A stretch of DNA of 31,217 nucleotides from NCBI GenBank assembly GCA_020721025.1, contig DYNO01000012.1, forward strand, positions 1-31,217, read 5' to 3'. This DNA comes from Thiomargarita sp. (lineage in GTDB: Bacteria; Pseudomonadota; Gammaproteobacteria; Beggiatoales; Beggiatoaceae). Positions 17,515 to 26,138 of this stretch are shown here, piece by piece (the first letter of the stretch is position 1; each line of letters starts with the position of its first letter). The notes under the pieces were generated by a model. It was not told the DNA's origin. It searched no databases and saw only the letters and a program-made list of their open reading frames with translations. The translations under genes were made by a program, and so were the position numbers.

Positions 17515-18693
17515 ATGATAGATTGGAACGAATTTGACTTTGAAACCGCAGCGGTGCGCGCCGGACAAGTGAGAACTGCCGAAGGTGAACACAGCGAAGC
17601 CTTATTTTTAACCTCCAGTTTTGTTTTCAACAGTGCCGCTCAAGCCGCCGCCCGCTTTTCCCACAAAGAAGAAGGCAATGTCTATTCCCGCTTCACCAAT
17701 CCCACCGTTCGCAATTTCGAGCAACGTTTGGCAGCCCTCGAAGGCGGAGAATGTGGTATCGCAACGGCTTCGGGCATGGCAGCGGTCTTGACCACCTGTT
17801 TGGGCTTGTTAAAGGCGGGGGATCACATCGTTGCCTCGAAAAGTATTTTTGGCACCACGGTGAATTTATTTTCAGTTATCATGGCAAAGTTTGGCATTGA
17901 CACGACTTTTGTCACTTTAACCGATGTTGCCGAGTGGGAAGCCGCGATTCGCCCCAACACTCAATTTCTATTTTTAGAAACACCGTCCAATCCGCTGACT
18001 GAAATCGCTGACATTCGCGCCTTGGCAGATTTGGCACATAAGCACGGTAAGTTACTGATTGTTGATAATTGTTTCTGTACGCCCGCGCTGCAACAACCAT
18101 TAAAATTCGGTGCAGATATCGTGATTCATTCTGCGACCAAGTATTTAGACGGACAAGGGCGGTGTTTGGGCGGGGCAATTATTGGCACAGAAGAATTATT
18201 GATGAAAAATATCTATCCGATTGTGCGTTCTGCGGGCCCGTCGATGAGTGCGTTTAACGCGTGGATTTTTCTCAAGGGATTGGAAACATTACAATTACGG
18301 ATGCACGCCCACAGTCAAAATGCTCTTGTTTTAGCGCAGTGGTTGGCACAACAAGAACAAATTGAACGGGTCTATTATCCCGGTTTACCCTCGCACCCTC
18401 AGCATGAATTGGCGAAAACGCAGCAACAAAATTTCGGCGGTATTCTGGCGTTTGACGTGAAGGGTGGACAAGCCGCAGCATGGCAACTGATTGATAGTAC
18501 AAAAATTATTTCCATCACTGCCAATTTAGGCGACACCAAGACCACGATCACCCACCCCACCACCACCACGCACGGACGGCTGACCGATGAGCAACGCCAA
18601 GCCGCAAATATTAGCGATGGTTTAGTCCGGATTTCTGTCGGATTGGAATCGGTTGCAGATATTCAGCAGGATTTAGCCAGAGGCTTGAATTGA
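17515..18693 (+). CDS. metZ: O-succinylhomoserine sulfhydrylase
   Basis: A PLP enzyme of the Cys/Met metabolism family that makes homocysteine from O-succinylhomoserine and sulfide in the cytoplasm. Family motifs are RAGQVRT at the N-terminus, YSRFTNPT, ECGIATASGMAAVLT, FLETPSNPL, LIVDNCFCTPALQQPL and the PLP-lysine site HSATKYLDGQGRCLGG (Lys about 209). Near the C-terminus is DTKTTITHPTTTTHGRL. The FETAAVRAGQ start and the DGQGRCLGGA context are typical of MetZ rather than MetB or MetC, though that distinction is from memory. The true start is the ATG at 17515, with AAGGA 8 bases upstream. An upstream TTG at 17494 lies inside the preceding gene. The stop overlaps the next start by one base (TGATG). 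Confidence 0.9.
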   Translation: MIDWNEFDFETAAVRAGQVRTAEGEHSEALFLTSSFVFNSAAQAAARFSHKEEGNVYSRFTNPTVRNFEQRLAALEGGECGIATASGMAAVLTTCLGLLKAGDHIVASKSIFGTTVNLFSVIMAKFGIDTTFVTLTDVAEWEAAIRPNTQFLFLETPSNPLTEIADIRALADLAHKHGKLLIVDNCFCTPALQQPLKFGADIVIHSATKYLDGQGRCLGGAIIGTEELLMKNIYPIVRSAGPSMSAFNAWIFLKGLETLQLRMHAHSQNALVLAQWLAQQEQIERVYYPGLPSHPQHELAKTQQQNFGGILAFDVKGGQAAAWQLIDSTKIISITANLGDTKTTITHPTTTTHGRLTDEQRQAANISDGLVRISVGLESVADIQQDLARGLN

Positions 18694-19865
18694 TGAGTGA
18701 TTCCGAGTCACCCAAAAAGATTGAATCGCTGACGTTGGAAAATTTCACCGTGTTTGAAAATGCCACGTTTGATTTTTGCCCCGTAATTAATGTGCTCATC
18801 GGAGAAAATTCAACGGGTAAAACTCATGTGTTGAAAGCTAGTTATGGCTTAATGGAATCGTTAGACTTTAATACAAATCGGAAAGTTCATACAAAAATTG
18901 AGATAGATGGTATGAAGGCAGTCAATGGTTTTGCCTCTTCCTCCTTTCAAAGTATCTTTAGGGCGGGACCAAATGAAACATTAATTCGTTTATTTTCAAA
19001 ACGTCCTTCCCACACATTTCGTCATATACAAAAACCAATTGAAGAAAATTCATCTCACTTGTCCCTATCGCTTAGAGAAAACAAACATCCTATAACAATA
19101 TCTCTTGAAATGATACAGAGAGGTGGTAGTAACAGTGCTACGTGGTCTGCTTCTGATGTCAAAGAATTTTCTTGGACTTACTATTATCTACCGTCTGATG
19201 ATTTACTTTCAAAGAATGAATACTTTACGTCCCCTGACCAATATCGAAAAATCTCCTACGGCAAAATTTATCAAGATTTATTTCAAGCTCTTACTCGTCC
19301 ATTTTTACCCCAAGAAGATTTAACCGAAGTGCAACCGATTTTAGACAGTTTGCAAACAATTATCGCTGGAGAAGATTGGAAAAAATCTGATTTTATCAAG
19401 CAAGAAAATGGACGTTTCTATTTTGAATTGCCCGAGGGAAAACTCGATGTTCATTTGATTGCCGATGGTTATCGCAAATTTGGGACATTATGGTATTTAC
19501 TGCGTAACGGCTCAATTTCTAAAAATAGCATCTTATTTTGGGATGAACCAGAAACCAGCCTCAATCCGAAATTAACTCGCGAGTTAGTCAAAATTTTACA
19601 ACAGCTTGCTGCGATTGGTGTGCAAATTTTCATCGCGACCCATGATTACTTGCTCAGTTATGAGTTGTCGCTTTTAAATGAATATCCGCAAGAAAATCAA
19701 GTCGATATAAAATTCTTTTCACTGCACAAACCCAGTCGCAATGCGGGTGTGGTGGTGGAAGCGGCAAAAACTTTGGCTGAAATTGATCACAATCCCATCA
19801 TTGAAGCCTACGCAGCTTATCACGATCACGAATCAGCCCTTTTTCACGCATTGGAGAATCCATGA
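18693..19865 (+). CDS. AAA-family ATPase of the RecF/OLD-like type, coupled to a nuclease-like gene
   Basis: About 390 residues with the ABC-ATPase layout seen in phage-defence and repair proteins. IESLTLENFTVFENATFDF starts it, followed by Walker A GENSTGKTH (37-45). Far downstream are Walker B SILFWDEPETSLNP (about 278-291) and the switch/H-loop IATHDYLLSYELSLL (about 314-328). The middle has no recognisable membrane segment or extra catalytic domain, and no TOPRIM follows as in full OLD proteins. The ATG at 18693 overlaps the metZ stop by one base. Its own stop overlaps the next ATG (ATGA, 19862-19865). This tight pairing with a PD-(D/E)xK-like protein suggests a two-component system in which the ATPase senses or gates a nuclease. 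That role is inference. Confidence 0.82.
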   Translation: MSDSESPKKIESLTLENFTVFENATFDFCPVINVLIGENSTGKTHVLKASYGLMESLDFNTNRKVHTKIEIDGMKAVNGFASSSFQSIFRAGPNETLIRLFSKRPSHTFRHIQKPIEENSSHLSLSLRENKHPITISLEMIQRGGSNSATWSASDVKEFSWTYYYLPSDDLLSKNEYFTSPDQYRKISYGKIYQDLFQALTRPFLPQEDLTEVQPILDSLQTIIAGEDWKKSDFIKQENGRFYFELPEGKLDVHLIADGYRKFGTLWYLLRNGSISKNSILFWDEPETSLNPKLTRELVKILQQLAAIGVQIFIATHDYLLSYELSLLNEYPQENQVDIKFFSLHKPSRNAGVVVEAAKTLAEIDHNPIIEAYAAYHDHESALFHALENP

Positions 19866-20434
19866 CAGAGTTTAGCGAAAGTGGTTTAAAGTTCAAGTTT
19901 GGTGATGCGTGGCAAATTTTTCAGTTAGATGCAGCTAATCCACAAAGTGCCCATCGAGATTATCGAGAAGGCATTGCGAAAATTCAAAATACTAAAGCGG
20001 TTGATTTTGTTGGAATTTATCACAACACTTTGCATTTTATTGAAGTTAAGAATTTCAAACATCATACAATTGAAAATAAAGGTAGAATTCAAAGCAGCGA
20101 GTTAACCATTGAAATCGCACAAAAGGTTCGAGATTCAATCAGTTGTATTATTGCCGTCAGTAGAACATCAAGTGATCCTAGTTTTTGGCTACCTTATAAA
20201 ACACTGTTGTGCGATCCCAATAAAATATTAAAAATAATTGTGTGGTTGGAACAAAACAGTTTGGATTCAGACAGTTTTCAAAAAAAACAGCATCAAAAAT
20301 CAACTGCAACCATTGATCGGAATTATTTTAAGCCAAAACTGCGTTGGTTGACAACCAAAGTTTCTGTGGAAAATCAAAGTCATTTTGACTTACAAGATGT
20401 GACCGTAGAAAATTTATCAGACCCGCCGACTTGA
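19862..20434 (+). CDS. Small PD-(D/E)xK nuclease-like partner of the AAA ATPase
   Basis: A 190-residue soluble protein that I do not recognise as a named family. The pattern TKAVDFVGIYHNTLHFIEVKNFK has Asp48, then a strand, then Glu61-Val-Lys63. This is the D...(D/E)xK core of restriction-like nucleases. A helix with Gln87-Lys88 follows (EIAQKVRDSISCIIAVS), as is common after the core. The C-terminal third is basic and may bind nucleic acid or the ATPase. The start overlaps the ATPase stop by four bases, so the two proteins are made together. The nuclease call rests on three residues and their spacing, so it is a hypothesis. An inactive fold or another function remains possible. Confidence 0.6.
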   Translation: MTEFSESGLKFKFGDAWQIFQLDAANPQSAHRDYREGIAKIQNTKAVDFVGIYHNTLHFIEVKNFKHHTIENKGRIQSSELTIEIAQKVRDSISCIIAVSRTSSDPSFWLPYKTLLCDPNKILKIIVWLEQNSLDSDSFQKKQHQKSTATIDRNYFKPKLRWLTTKVSVENQSHFDLQDVTVENLSDPPT

Positions 20435-20536
20435 GGTCGTACTTTACAAGTTAGGATAATCGAAAAAATTCAAGTTTATCATGGTTGGTAAATTTGTTCA
20501 TTTTTCCAGCATCACAAGCGATTATTTTTAACCACA

Positions 20537-20642
20537 GTTCGGACAGTTTTCTACAACTACTTTTTAAAATCAATGAGTTACAGTTATGTTGCTCATTCGA
20601 TAACCGATTGATATTAAAATATAATTTTGGAACTGTCCGAAC
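20537..20642. repeat. 106-bp miniature terminal-inverted-repeat element, copy A
   Basis: The ends are GTTCGGACAGTT and AACTGTCCGAAC (13 bases perfect if the flanking A/T pair is included). The AT-rich interior has its own complementary parts (AAATCAAT with ATTGATATT), so the whole unit can fold into a long hairpin. It carries no gene. A second copy of exactly the same length lies at 27382-27487. It fills the gap between two convergent genes and ends 5 bases from the stop of the squalene synthase-like gene, so it may act as a bidirectional transcription stop. Confidence 0.75.
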
Positions 20643-20647
20643 TATCG

Positions 20648-21655
20648 TTATAACCGCCGTGCCAACAAATAAAATAAACTACGCAATGCCATGTTACTGT
20701 ATCCTGCGAGATTACTAACAAGAATCGTTGTTTTGACCGCGCGCCGCGAAATTTTCACCTGTTTGCCATCGGTAAATTCTGGATGGGATTGAATTTTTCG
20801 TAAGGTTAACAATGCCATCACCAATGCCCACAGACAAAACCGCCGAATCCCCTGCTCATGACGCGGAATCAACAGCACATATTGCAATGCGTTTGATAAA
20901 TGATGCTGGGCAATGTGAATCAATTGAGTCAAACCCTGTGTAAATTCATGAGGTTGTCTGTCAGGCGCAAGTTGTTGTAACTCAAAACCCAGTTCCGTGA
21001 ATACCGATTGCGGCAACCAACACATTCCACGCGCTCGATCATCCCAGATGTCTTTCAAAATATTCGTCATTTGTAAGCCCTGCCCGAAGGAAACTGCCAA
21101 ATGACGCAACTCGGTCTCGTGTTTAGCAATTTCAGGGGAATAATCACAAAATAGCTCCGTCAGCATTTCCCCCACAACACCGGCGACCACGTAACAATAA
21201 CGATCTAATTCTGCAATATCCTTTAATCCAGCGAGACTGCTATGTCGTTGAAAATTAACCATTCCTTCGGTCATAATCCGCACACAACGAATTAACGCGG
21301 CTTGTTGGGAAGGTGTGAAACTGTGGGTGAGACGAATGACCCGCGGGATTTGTTCAATCAATTCTTGTTCCGCCAAGGACGCATTTGATAAGCTAGGCAA
21401 TAAGTTATCACTCAATTGTTGCGCGGGCAGCACTCCGTCAAGCACTTGGATAAATTGTTGCGAAAAAATTGATTTTTGTTCCGGCGATAAATTGGGCTCG
21501 TCTTCAATGGTATCGGCAATGCGACACAATAAATAACCATTTCCCACCGCTTTGTATAAATTCGGAGGCAATTGCGGAATTGTCAGGGCAAAGGTGCGTG
21601 ATACGCCTTGTAAAAGCCGCTGTTGATAGATTTCGTCTGTAATTGTGGTTATCAT
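20648..21655 (-). CDS. Squalene/phytoene synthase-family protein
   Basis: Family enzymes condense two prenyl diphosphates head-to-head (two farnesyl diphosphates for squalene) on the cytoplasmic membrane face. The two Asp-rich metal-binding sites are visible: LLCRIADTIEDE (about residues 47-58) and QMTNILKDIWDDRARG in the C-terminal half. VSRTFALTIPQLP at the N-terminus and YCYVVAGVVGEMLTELF in the middle are also family features. The true start is the ATG at 21653-21655 (MITTITDE), 8 bases after the ubiA stop. A longer frame to 21742 lies inside ubiA. At about 335 residues it is closer to single-chain squalene synthases than to the shorter HpnC/HpnD pair. No hopanoid cyclase or carotenoid genes are in the window, so squalene versus phytoene product is undecided. 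Confidence 0.85.
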   Translation of the reverse strand: MITTITDEIYQQRLLQGVSRTFALTIPQLPPNLYKAVGNGYLLCRIADTIEDEPNLSPEQKSIFSQQFIQVLDGVLPAQQLSDNLLPSLSNASLAEQELIEQIPRVIRLTHSFTPSQQAALIRCVRIMTEGMVNFQRHSSLAGLKDIAELDRYCYVVAGVVGEMLTELFCDYSPEIAKHETELRHLAVSFGQGLQMTNILKDIWDDRARGMCWLPQSVFTELGFELQQLAPDRQPHEFTQGLTQLIHIAQHHLSNALQYVLLIPRHEQGIRRFCLWALVMALLTLRKIQSHPEFTDGKQVKISRRAVKTTILVSNLAGYSNMALRSLFYLLARRL

Positions 21656-21663
21656 AAGCGAGT

Positions 21664-22536
21664 TTAAAGCAGATAATCTGCTACAATTCCAATGAAAATA
21701 GTCGCGCCCAACCAGTGATTGTTTAAAAAGGCTTGAAAACAATGCTTAGGCTCACGGTGACGAATTAACCAGTGTTGATAGAAAACAAACAGGGTGGCGG
21801 TGGCAAGTCCGAGAAAGTAAATGTGACCTAAATTTTCTTGAATTCCTATCATTATCAACAGGATAAATACCGCCAGTTGTAATAGCGCAATAATCAGTTT
21901 ATCGGCATTTCCAAAGAGAATCGCGGTCGATTTTACTCCAATTTTTAAATCATCGGATTTATCCACCATTGCATACATGGTATCGTAAGCCACTGTCCAG
22001 AATAAATTCGCGGTAAATAACCACCATGCAATATTAGGAATTTCATTCAGTTGCGCGGCAAATGCCATCGGAATCGACCAACTGTATGCTGCCCCTAGGA
22101 AAAATTGAGGTAAGTAGGTGTAACGCTTGGTAAATGGATACATGGCTGCCAAAAGTAGGGCAATCGCAGAAAGTCGAATCGTCAAGTCATTGAGTTGCAG
22201 CACCAAGCCAAATGCGAGTAAACACAATATGATAAACAATCCTAATGCCTCTTTCGTGCTGACGCGACGGGTGGCTAGGGGGCGGTCACGGGTGCGTTGT
22301 ACGTGGGGATCGAAATCCCTGTCAGCGTAGTCGTTAATGACACAGCCCGCGGAGCGCATCAACACCACGCCGGCGATGAAAATGAAGGTGATAAATACAC
22401 TGGGTTGTCCGTTGCCTGCAAGCCATACCGCCCATAAGGTGGGCCACAGAAGCAAGTAAATGCCAATCGGACGATGCAGCCGCATGAGTAATGCGTATTG
22501 ATACAAACGGTTAGAAAGATAGGCTGTGGATAACAT
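21664..22536 (-). CDS. ubiA: 4-hydroxybenzoate polyprenyltransferase UbiA
   Basis: UbiA attaches the polyprenyl tail to 4-hydroxybenzoate in ubiquinone synthesis, inside the inner membrane. The 290-residue protein has about eight or nine membrane helices and both Asp-rich catalytic motifs. The first is NDYADRDFDPHVQRTRDRPLA (about 68-88), with the first NDxxDxxxD. The second is YDTMYAMVDKSDDLKIGVKSTA (about 184-205). The length is normal and the start MLSTAYLSNRLYQYALLMRLHRPIG fits the family. It is the first gene of a two-gene minus-strand unit with the squalene/phytoene synthase-like gene. Both use polyprenyl diphosphates, which makes the pairing sensible. Confidence 0.95.
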   Translation of the reverse strand: MLSTAYLSNRLYQYALLMRLHRPIGIYLLLWPTLWAVWLAGNGQPSVFITFIFIAGVVLMRSAGCVINDYADRDFDPHVQRTRDRPLATRRVSTKEALGLFIILCLLAFGLVLQLNDLTIRLSAIALLLAAMYPFTKRYTYLPQFFLGAAYSWSIPMAFAAQLNEIPNIAWWLFTANLFWTVAYDTMYAMVDKSDDLKIGVKSTAILFGNADKLIIALLQLAVFILLIMIGIQENLGHIYFLGLATATLFVFYQHWLIRHREPKHCFQAFLNNHWLGATIFIGIVADYLL

Positions 22537-22584
22537 GTCAATAAGGCATTAAATTTGCGTCATTAATGGAAAAGTGTTCTGATC

Positions 22585-22593
22585 ATTTTAACA
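22585..22593 (-). promoter_or_regulatory. Candidate extended -10 promoter for ubiA
   Basis: On the minus strand TGTTAAAAT (22593 down to 22585) is an extended -10 about 50 bases upstream of the ubiA ATG. The -35 region is weak. Motif-only evidence. Confidence 0.4.
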
Positions 22594-22674
22594 TAAATCC
22601 AGCTTAAACTGAGTTTTGCAAATAAGTTAATTAAAAATTAACAAGTTAGTTTGATTGAGTGCATCAGAAGAGAC

Positions 22675-22703
22675 TTGACCAATGAACAATAAACACGTAT
22701 TAT
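22675..22703 (+). promoter_or_regulatory. Predicted sigma-70 promoter for the 226-aa gene
   Basis: TTGACC (22675-22680), a 17-base spacer and TATTAT (22698-22703) form a near-consensus promoter. The expected start near 22710 gives a leader of about 60 bases with GAGG (22764-22767) just before the GTG start. Confidence 0.65.
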
Positions 22704-22772
22704 TTATTAAGTAATGCGATGCGGTTTAAACCTGTGATGCATCAATTCAGATGACATTTTAGTGAGGCAACA

Positions 22773-23453
22773 GTGAGAACGGACAACATGAATCCTGTCG
22801 GAAGCGATAAGTTATCAATCCTCAGTGAGTTAAATACGGATAAAATGTTCCATTTACGCTTTAATGTGTCGTTAAATCTACAGAGTACAATTAATATTCT
22901 AAATGATTTTTGCTCGGACATTCAACATTTTTCCTACGCCAAACTGGCAGCATTACGTTTACCGGGGATTACGCTACAAGTCAATGCGAAACACCATGAA
23001 TTGAGTTTGGTTGTGAGCAGTGAGGAACATTATCAAACATTGTTGTGGCATCTCACCCCAGATAAGCGTATTTATCAACTGCTTGCCATGCACTTCAATA
23101 AAATTCACATCGGTTTCGGGGTACAAAATGAACCCGTCAGCAACAGCATTTATTTACAAACCATTTCACTGCATTCTGAAGTGACAACCCGTGATTTGCG
23201 TGACGTGGATAAATTGGGGGCAAAATTGCGTAGAACTTTAAACGTTGCATTACAAGGACATATTGGAGTGCTTCAATTAAGCCATGCCCATGATTTTGAA
23301 CACCTAGAAGCACTATGGCAACGCGGGCGAATCGAGCAACTGATTCAAAAATATAGTATTGTGCCGTTTGACGATGGCAATGAACAGATTATTAAATTTT
23401 GGCGACCTCGCGCGCTTAAATCTCACGAGCAAGTGGTTATCGTGGTAGAATAG
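22773..23453 (+). CDS. Unrecognised 226-aa protein
   Basis: No domain I can name. The protein is soluble, without signal peptide or membrane segment. It alternates strand-like and helical stretches (HLRFNVSLNLQSTINILNDFCSDI, GITLQVNAKHHELSLVVSSEEHYQTLLWHL). It ends with a helix-rich segment (EHLEALWQRGRIEQLIQKYSIVPFDDG) and a short strand (QVVIVVE). The GTG at 22773 is favoured as the start because GAGG lies 5 bases upstream. An ATG at 22788 (sixth codon) is the alternative. It has its own good promoter, and the nucleotidyl cyclase follows 122 bases later on the same strand. A link to cyclic-nucleotide signalling is only positional. Confidence 0.6.
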   Translation: MRTDNMNPVGSDKLSILSELNTDKMFHLRFNVSLNLQSTINILNDFCSDIQHFSYAKLAALRLPGITLQVNAKHHELSLVVSSEEHYQTLLWHLTPDKRIYQLLAMHFNKIHIGFGVQNEPVSNSIYLQTISLHSEVTTRDLRDVDKLGAKLRRTLNVALQGHIGVLQLSHAHDFEHLEALWQRGRIEQLIQKYSIVPFDDGNEQIIKFWRPRALKSHEQVVIVVE

Positions 23454-23495
23454 ATGACAGTAACACTACGCTATTTGACCAACTTCTTGATTACT

Positions 23496-23519
23496 GCTAT
23501 AACTCATTGAAATTATAGC
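23496..23519. promoter_or_regulatory. Inverted repeat upstream of the nucleotidyl cyclase gene
   Basis: GCTATAA and TTATAGC form a perfect 7-bp inverted repeat around a 10-base spacer, 56 bases before the cyclase ATG and 42 bases after the previous stop. It could be an operator or a weak hairpin. There is no T-run, so it is not an obvious terminator. Confidence 0.35.
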
Positions 23520-23575
23520 TTGATCGTATTGTAACTGTCAGCTTTACCATACTAACCAAGAGAATAAAAAATCTC

Positions 23576-24982
23576 ATGAATACTGATTTATTCCAACAAA
23601 AAATAGCGTTACTCAAACAACGAGAACACGCCAACCTTATCGCAATTCAAGCGATTGAACAATGGATTCTCTCCAACATCAGTAATATTGCTAAAATCCA
23701 TCGCATTATCCCCCCCGTGGTTGCTGAAGATACCCAAATTCCGTTATCCATACTCATTCCAGAATTTCTTTATGCCGTGTTCGGCGGTTTATTTGATTTA
23801 AATTGGAATGTTCATTGTCCACGTTGTTATGGAGTCACCTCTTCCTACCAAAAATTAGCACAAGCCCATCATCGTTCTTATTGTAAAATGTGCGAAGCTG
23901 AATTCAAGGCAGATTTTGCCCAATGGGTTGAAGTCACATTCTCGCTCAACAAAGCCATTGATGATCGTGAATTTCCCCCGTTATGCTCGCCACCCAACAC
24001 TATCAAGGTTTATTATCAGATGGGAGCTGACTATCTACAAACCATCAGTGGCACGGAAAAGTTTGAACAAACAGGAGTTTATGCTTACAAATGCCCCTTG
24101 ACTGGTTCAAAGGGAACATTGCTCATTGAAGGAGACTTTACTGAAGAAATTCAAGAAGTTAATCTATCTCAATTAGCCAATGCGACGTTTACACCGGATA
24201 AAATTCATGCACGCCCCGGAATGCTCAAAATCAATCTGACCAATCTTGCCTATCCACTGTCAGGATTACAAGCTCACATCATGCCCTTGCCTGAAATTAC
24301 TGAGGAATATTTGCCGCCGCAATTGACGGGTCTAGCCCTGTTTCACTATCCAGAATTTCGCCAACTGTTTGGTCATCAAGTATTATCACAACGGGAACAA
24401 TTACAAGTGGCTTCCGTGACCACCGTATTTACCGATATTACGGGTTCAACGCAGATGTATGAAAAACTGGGCGATGCGACGGCGTACAATATTGTCCGGG
24501 ATCATTTCGACATTCTATTCAAACAGATAGAACAACATCGCGGTATCGTGATCAAAACTATCGGTGACGCAGTGATGGCTTCATTTACCCGGAACGACGC
24601 GGCATTACGCAGTATTTTCATGGCGTTACAAGAATTTACCCGGTATAATCAAACGCAACCACTAGAAGCTCAAGTCTATATCAAGGTGGGCATTCACTGC
24701 GGTACTGCGATCTTGGTGAATTTAAACGAAAAATTGGACTATTTTGGTTCAACCATCAACAAAGCCGCTCGGATTCAAGCCATTGCCAGCAGTGATGAAA
24801 TTTGTGTCTCAGAACAAGTCTGTCAAGACCCAGCTTTTTTTAACACCTTGAAAGAACTCGGTATCTCTCAAGTGAGTCGCCATGCTGTGAATTTAAAAGG
24901 CATTGATGGAGTGCAGACTATCTACAAAATAGCTCTAAATAAAACAATGGATAATTTCTCCCTATCAAGTTTAACTCAGTGA
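23576..24982 (+). CDS. Class III adenylate/guanylate cyclase with DUF5939-like N-terminal zinc region
   Basis: The 468-residue protein ends in a class III nucleotidyl cyclase domain. It has VTTVFTDITGSTQMYEKLGD (about 279-300, first metal Asp in FTDITGST), VIKTIGDAVMASF (about 325-337, second metal Asp), and DYFGSTINKAARIQAIA (about 391-407, the N/R transition-state pair). The N-terminal 270 residues are DUF5939-like, with a zinc-binding set CPRC (about 81-84) and YCKMC (about 102-106). No membrane helix is evident, so it is a cytoplasmic enzyme with an N-terminal sensory or regulatory part. Substrate choice (ATP or GTP) is not certain from the motif alone. ATP is the usual case for this family. 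Confidence 0.87.
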   Translation: MNTDLFQQKIALLKQREHANLIAIQAIEQWILSNISNIAKIHRIIPPVVAEDTQIPLSILIPEFLYAVFGGLFDLNWNVHCPRCYGVTSSYQKLAQAHHRSYCKMCEAEFKADFAQWVEVTFSLNKAIDDREFPPLCSPPNTIKVYYQMGADYLQTISGTEKFEQTGVYAYKCPLTGSKGTLLIEGDFTEEIQEVNLSQLANATFTPDKIHARPGMLKINLTNLAYPLSGLQAHIMPLPEITEEYLPPQLTGLALFHYPEFRQLFGHQVLSQREQLQVASVTTVFTDITGSTQMYEKLGDATAYNIVRDHFDILFKQIEQHRGIVIKTIGDAVMASFTRNDAALRSIFMALQEFTRYNQTQPLEAQVYIKVGIHCGTAILVNLNEKLDYFGSTINKAARIQAIASSDEICVSEQVCQDPAFFNTLKELGISQVSRHAVNLKGIDGVQTIYKIALNKTMDNFSLSSLTQ

Positions 24983-25044
24983 TATGATCAAAGCTATTGA
25001 TTTGAAGATATTGCAATCAGTCACTTCTAAAAACAACAAATGAT

Positions 25045-26127
25045 ATGATGAAAAAAATCATTGTAGGCATGTCTGGAGGGGTGGATTCCTCTGTCGCGGC
25101 ACTACGCCTGCAACAACAAGGACATGAAGTTGCTGGATTATTCATGAAAAATTGGGAAGAAGATGATACCCAAACTTATTGCAGTGCTGCCGAAGATTTA
25201 CGCGATGCCCAAGCGGTGTGCGATAAATTAGCGATTCCGCTGCATCTCGTTAATTTTTCAAGCGATTATTGGGACAATGTATTTTCTCAGTGTTTGCAAG
25301 AATACCAAGCCGGGCGCACCCCAAATCCGGATGTTCTATGTAACCGTGAGATTAAATTCAAAATTTTTTTAGATCATGCCCTACAATTGGGCGGTTCAGC
25401 CATTGCGACCGGACATTATGTGCGTGTGGCACAGCGGGAGGATAAATTTGTACTTTTGAAAGGTTTAGACCCAAACAAAGACCAAAGTTATTTTTTATAT
25501 ACTTTAGGACAGCAAGCTCTGGATAAATCACTGTTTCCGATTGGTGAGTTACATAAAAATCAAGTGCGCGAACTGGCAACACAAGCCGGTTTAGTCACTT
25601 CGGCGAAAAAGGACAGCACCGGCATTTGCTTTATTGGCGAACGTCCGTTCAAGTTGTTTTTAGAGCGTTTTTTACCCGCGCAACCCGGTGACATGATGAC
25701 TCCCGACGGCACAATACTTGGAAAACATGATGGCGTGATGTTCTACACGTTAGGACAACGGCAGGGCTTACATATCGGCGGCATGACCCATAGCAATGGT
25801 GAACCGTGGTATGTAGTCGGAAAAGATATAAAAAACAATCGTCTAATCGTCGCCCAAGGACACGATCACCCGCAATTATTCAGTCACGGTTTACACGCCG
25901 AACAATTGTCATGGATTACCACCCCGCCGCCGCAACTCCCTTATCATTGCCACGCTAAAACCCGTTATCGTCAACCCGATCAAGCCTGTTGCATCACACA
26001 ATGGACAGAAACCGGTTGTCAAGTGCAGTTTCAATCTCCCCAACGTGCTGTGACTCCGGGGCAATCTGTGGTATTTTATCAAGAGGATTGCTGTTTAGGT
26101 GGGGGTATTATCACGGATACATTTTAG
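25045..26127 (+). CDS. mnmA: tRNA-specific 2-thiouridylase MnmA
   Basis: MnmA activates U34 of Lys, Glu and Gln tRNAs with ATP and inserts sulfur from TusE, giving s2U in the wobble position. The PP-loop IVGMSGGVDSSVAAL is at residues 6-20. The first catalytic Cys is in NPDVLCNREIKF (about Cys99) and the second in DSTGICFIGERPF (about Cys195). LDPNKDQSYFLYTL and FYTLGQRQGLHIGG are also diagnostic. At 360 residues the size is normal. Two adjacent ATGs (25045, 25048) could serve as start. The gspF-like gene begins 11 bases after the stop, so the two are probably co-transcribed. Confidence 0.97.
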   Translation: MMKKIIVGMSGGVDSSVAALRLQQQGHEVAGLFMKNWEEDDTQTYCSAAEDLRDAQAVCDKLAIPLHLVNFSSDYWDNVFSQCLQEYQAGRTPNPDVLCNREIKFKIFLDHALQLGGSAIATGHYVRVAQREDKFVLLKGLDPNKDQSYFLYTLGQQALDKSLFPIGELHKNQVRELATQAGLVTSAKKDSTGICFIGERPFKLFLERFLPAQPGDMMTPDGTILGKHDGVMFYTLGQRQGLHIGGMTHSNGEPWYVVGKDIKNNRLIVAQGHDHPQLFSHGLHAEQLSWITTPPPQLPYHCHAKTRYRQPDQACCITQWTETGCQVQFQSPQRAVTPGQSVVFYQEDCCLGGGIITDTF

Positions 26128-26138
26128 AGGAACTATCA

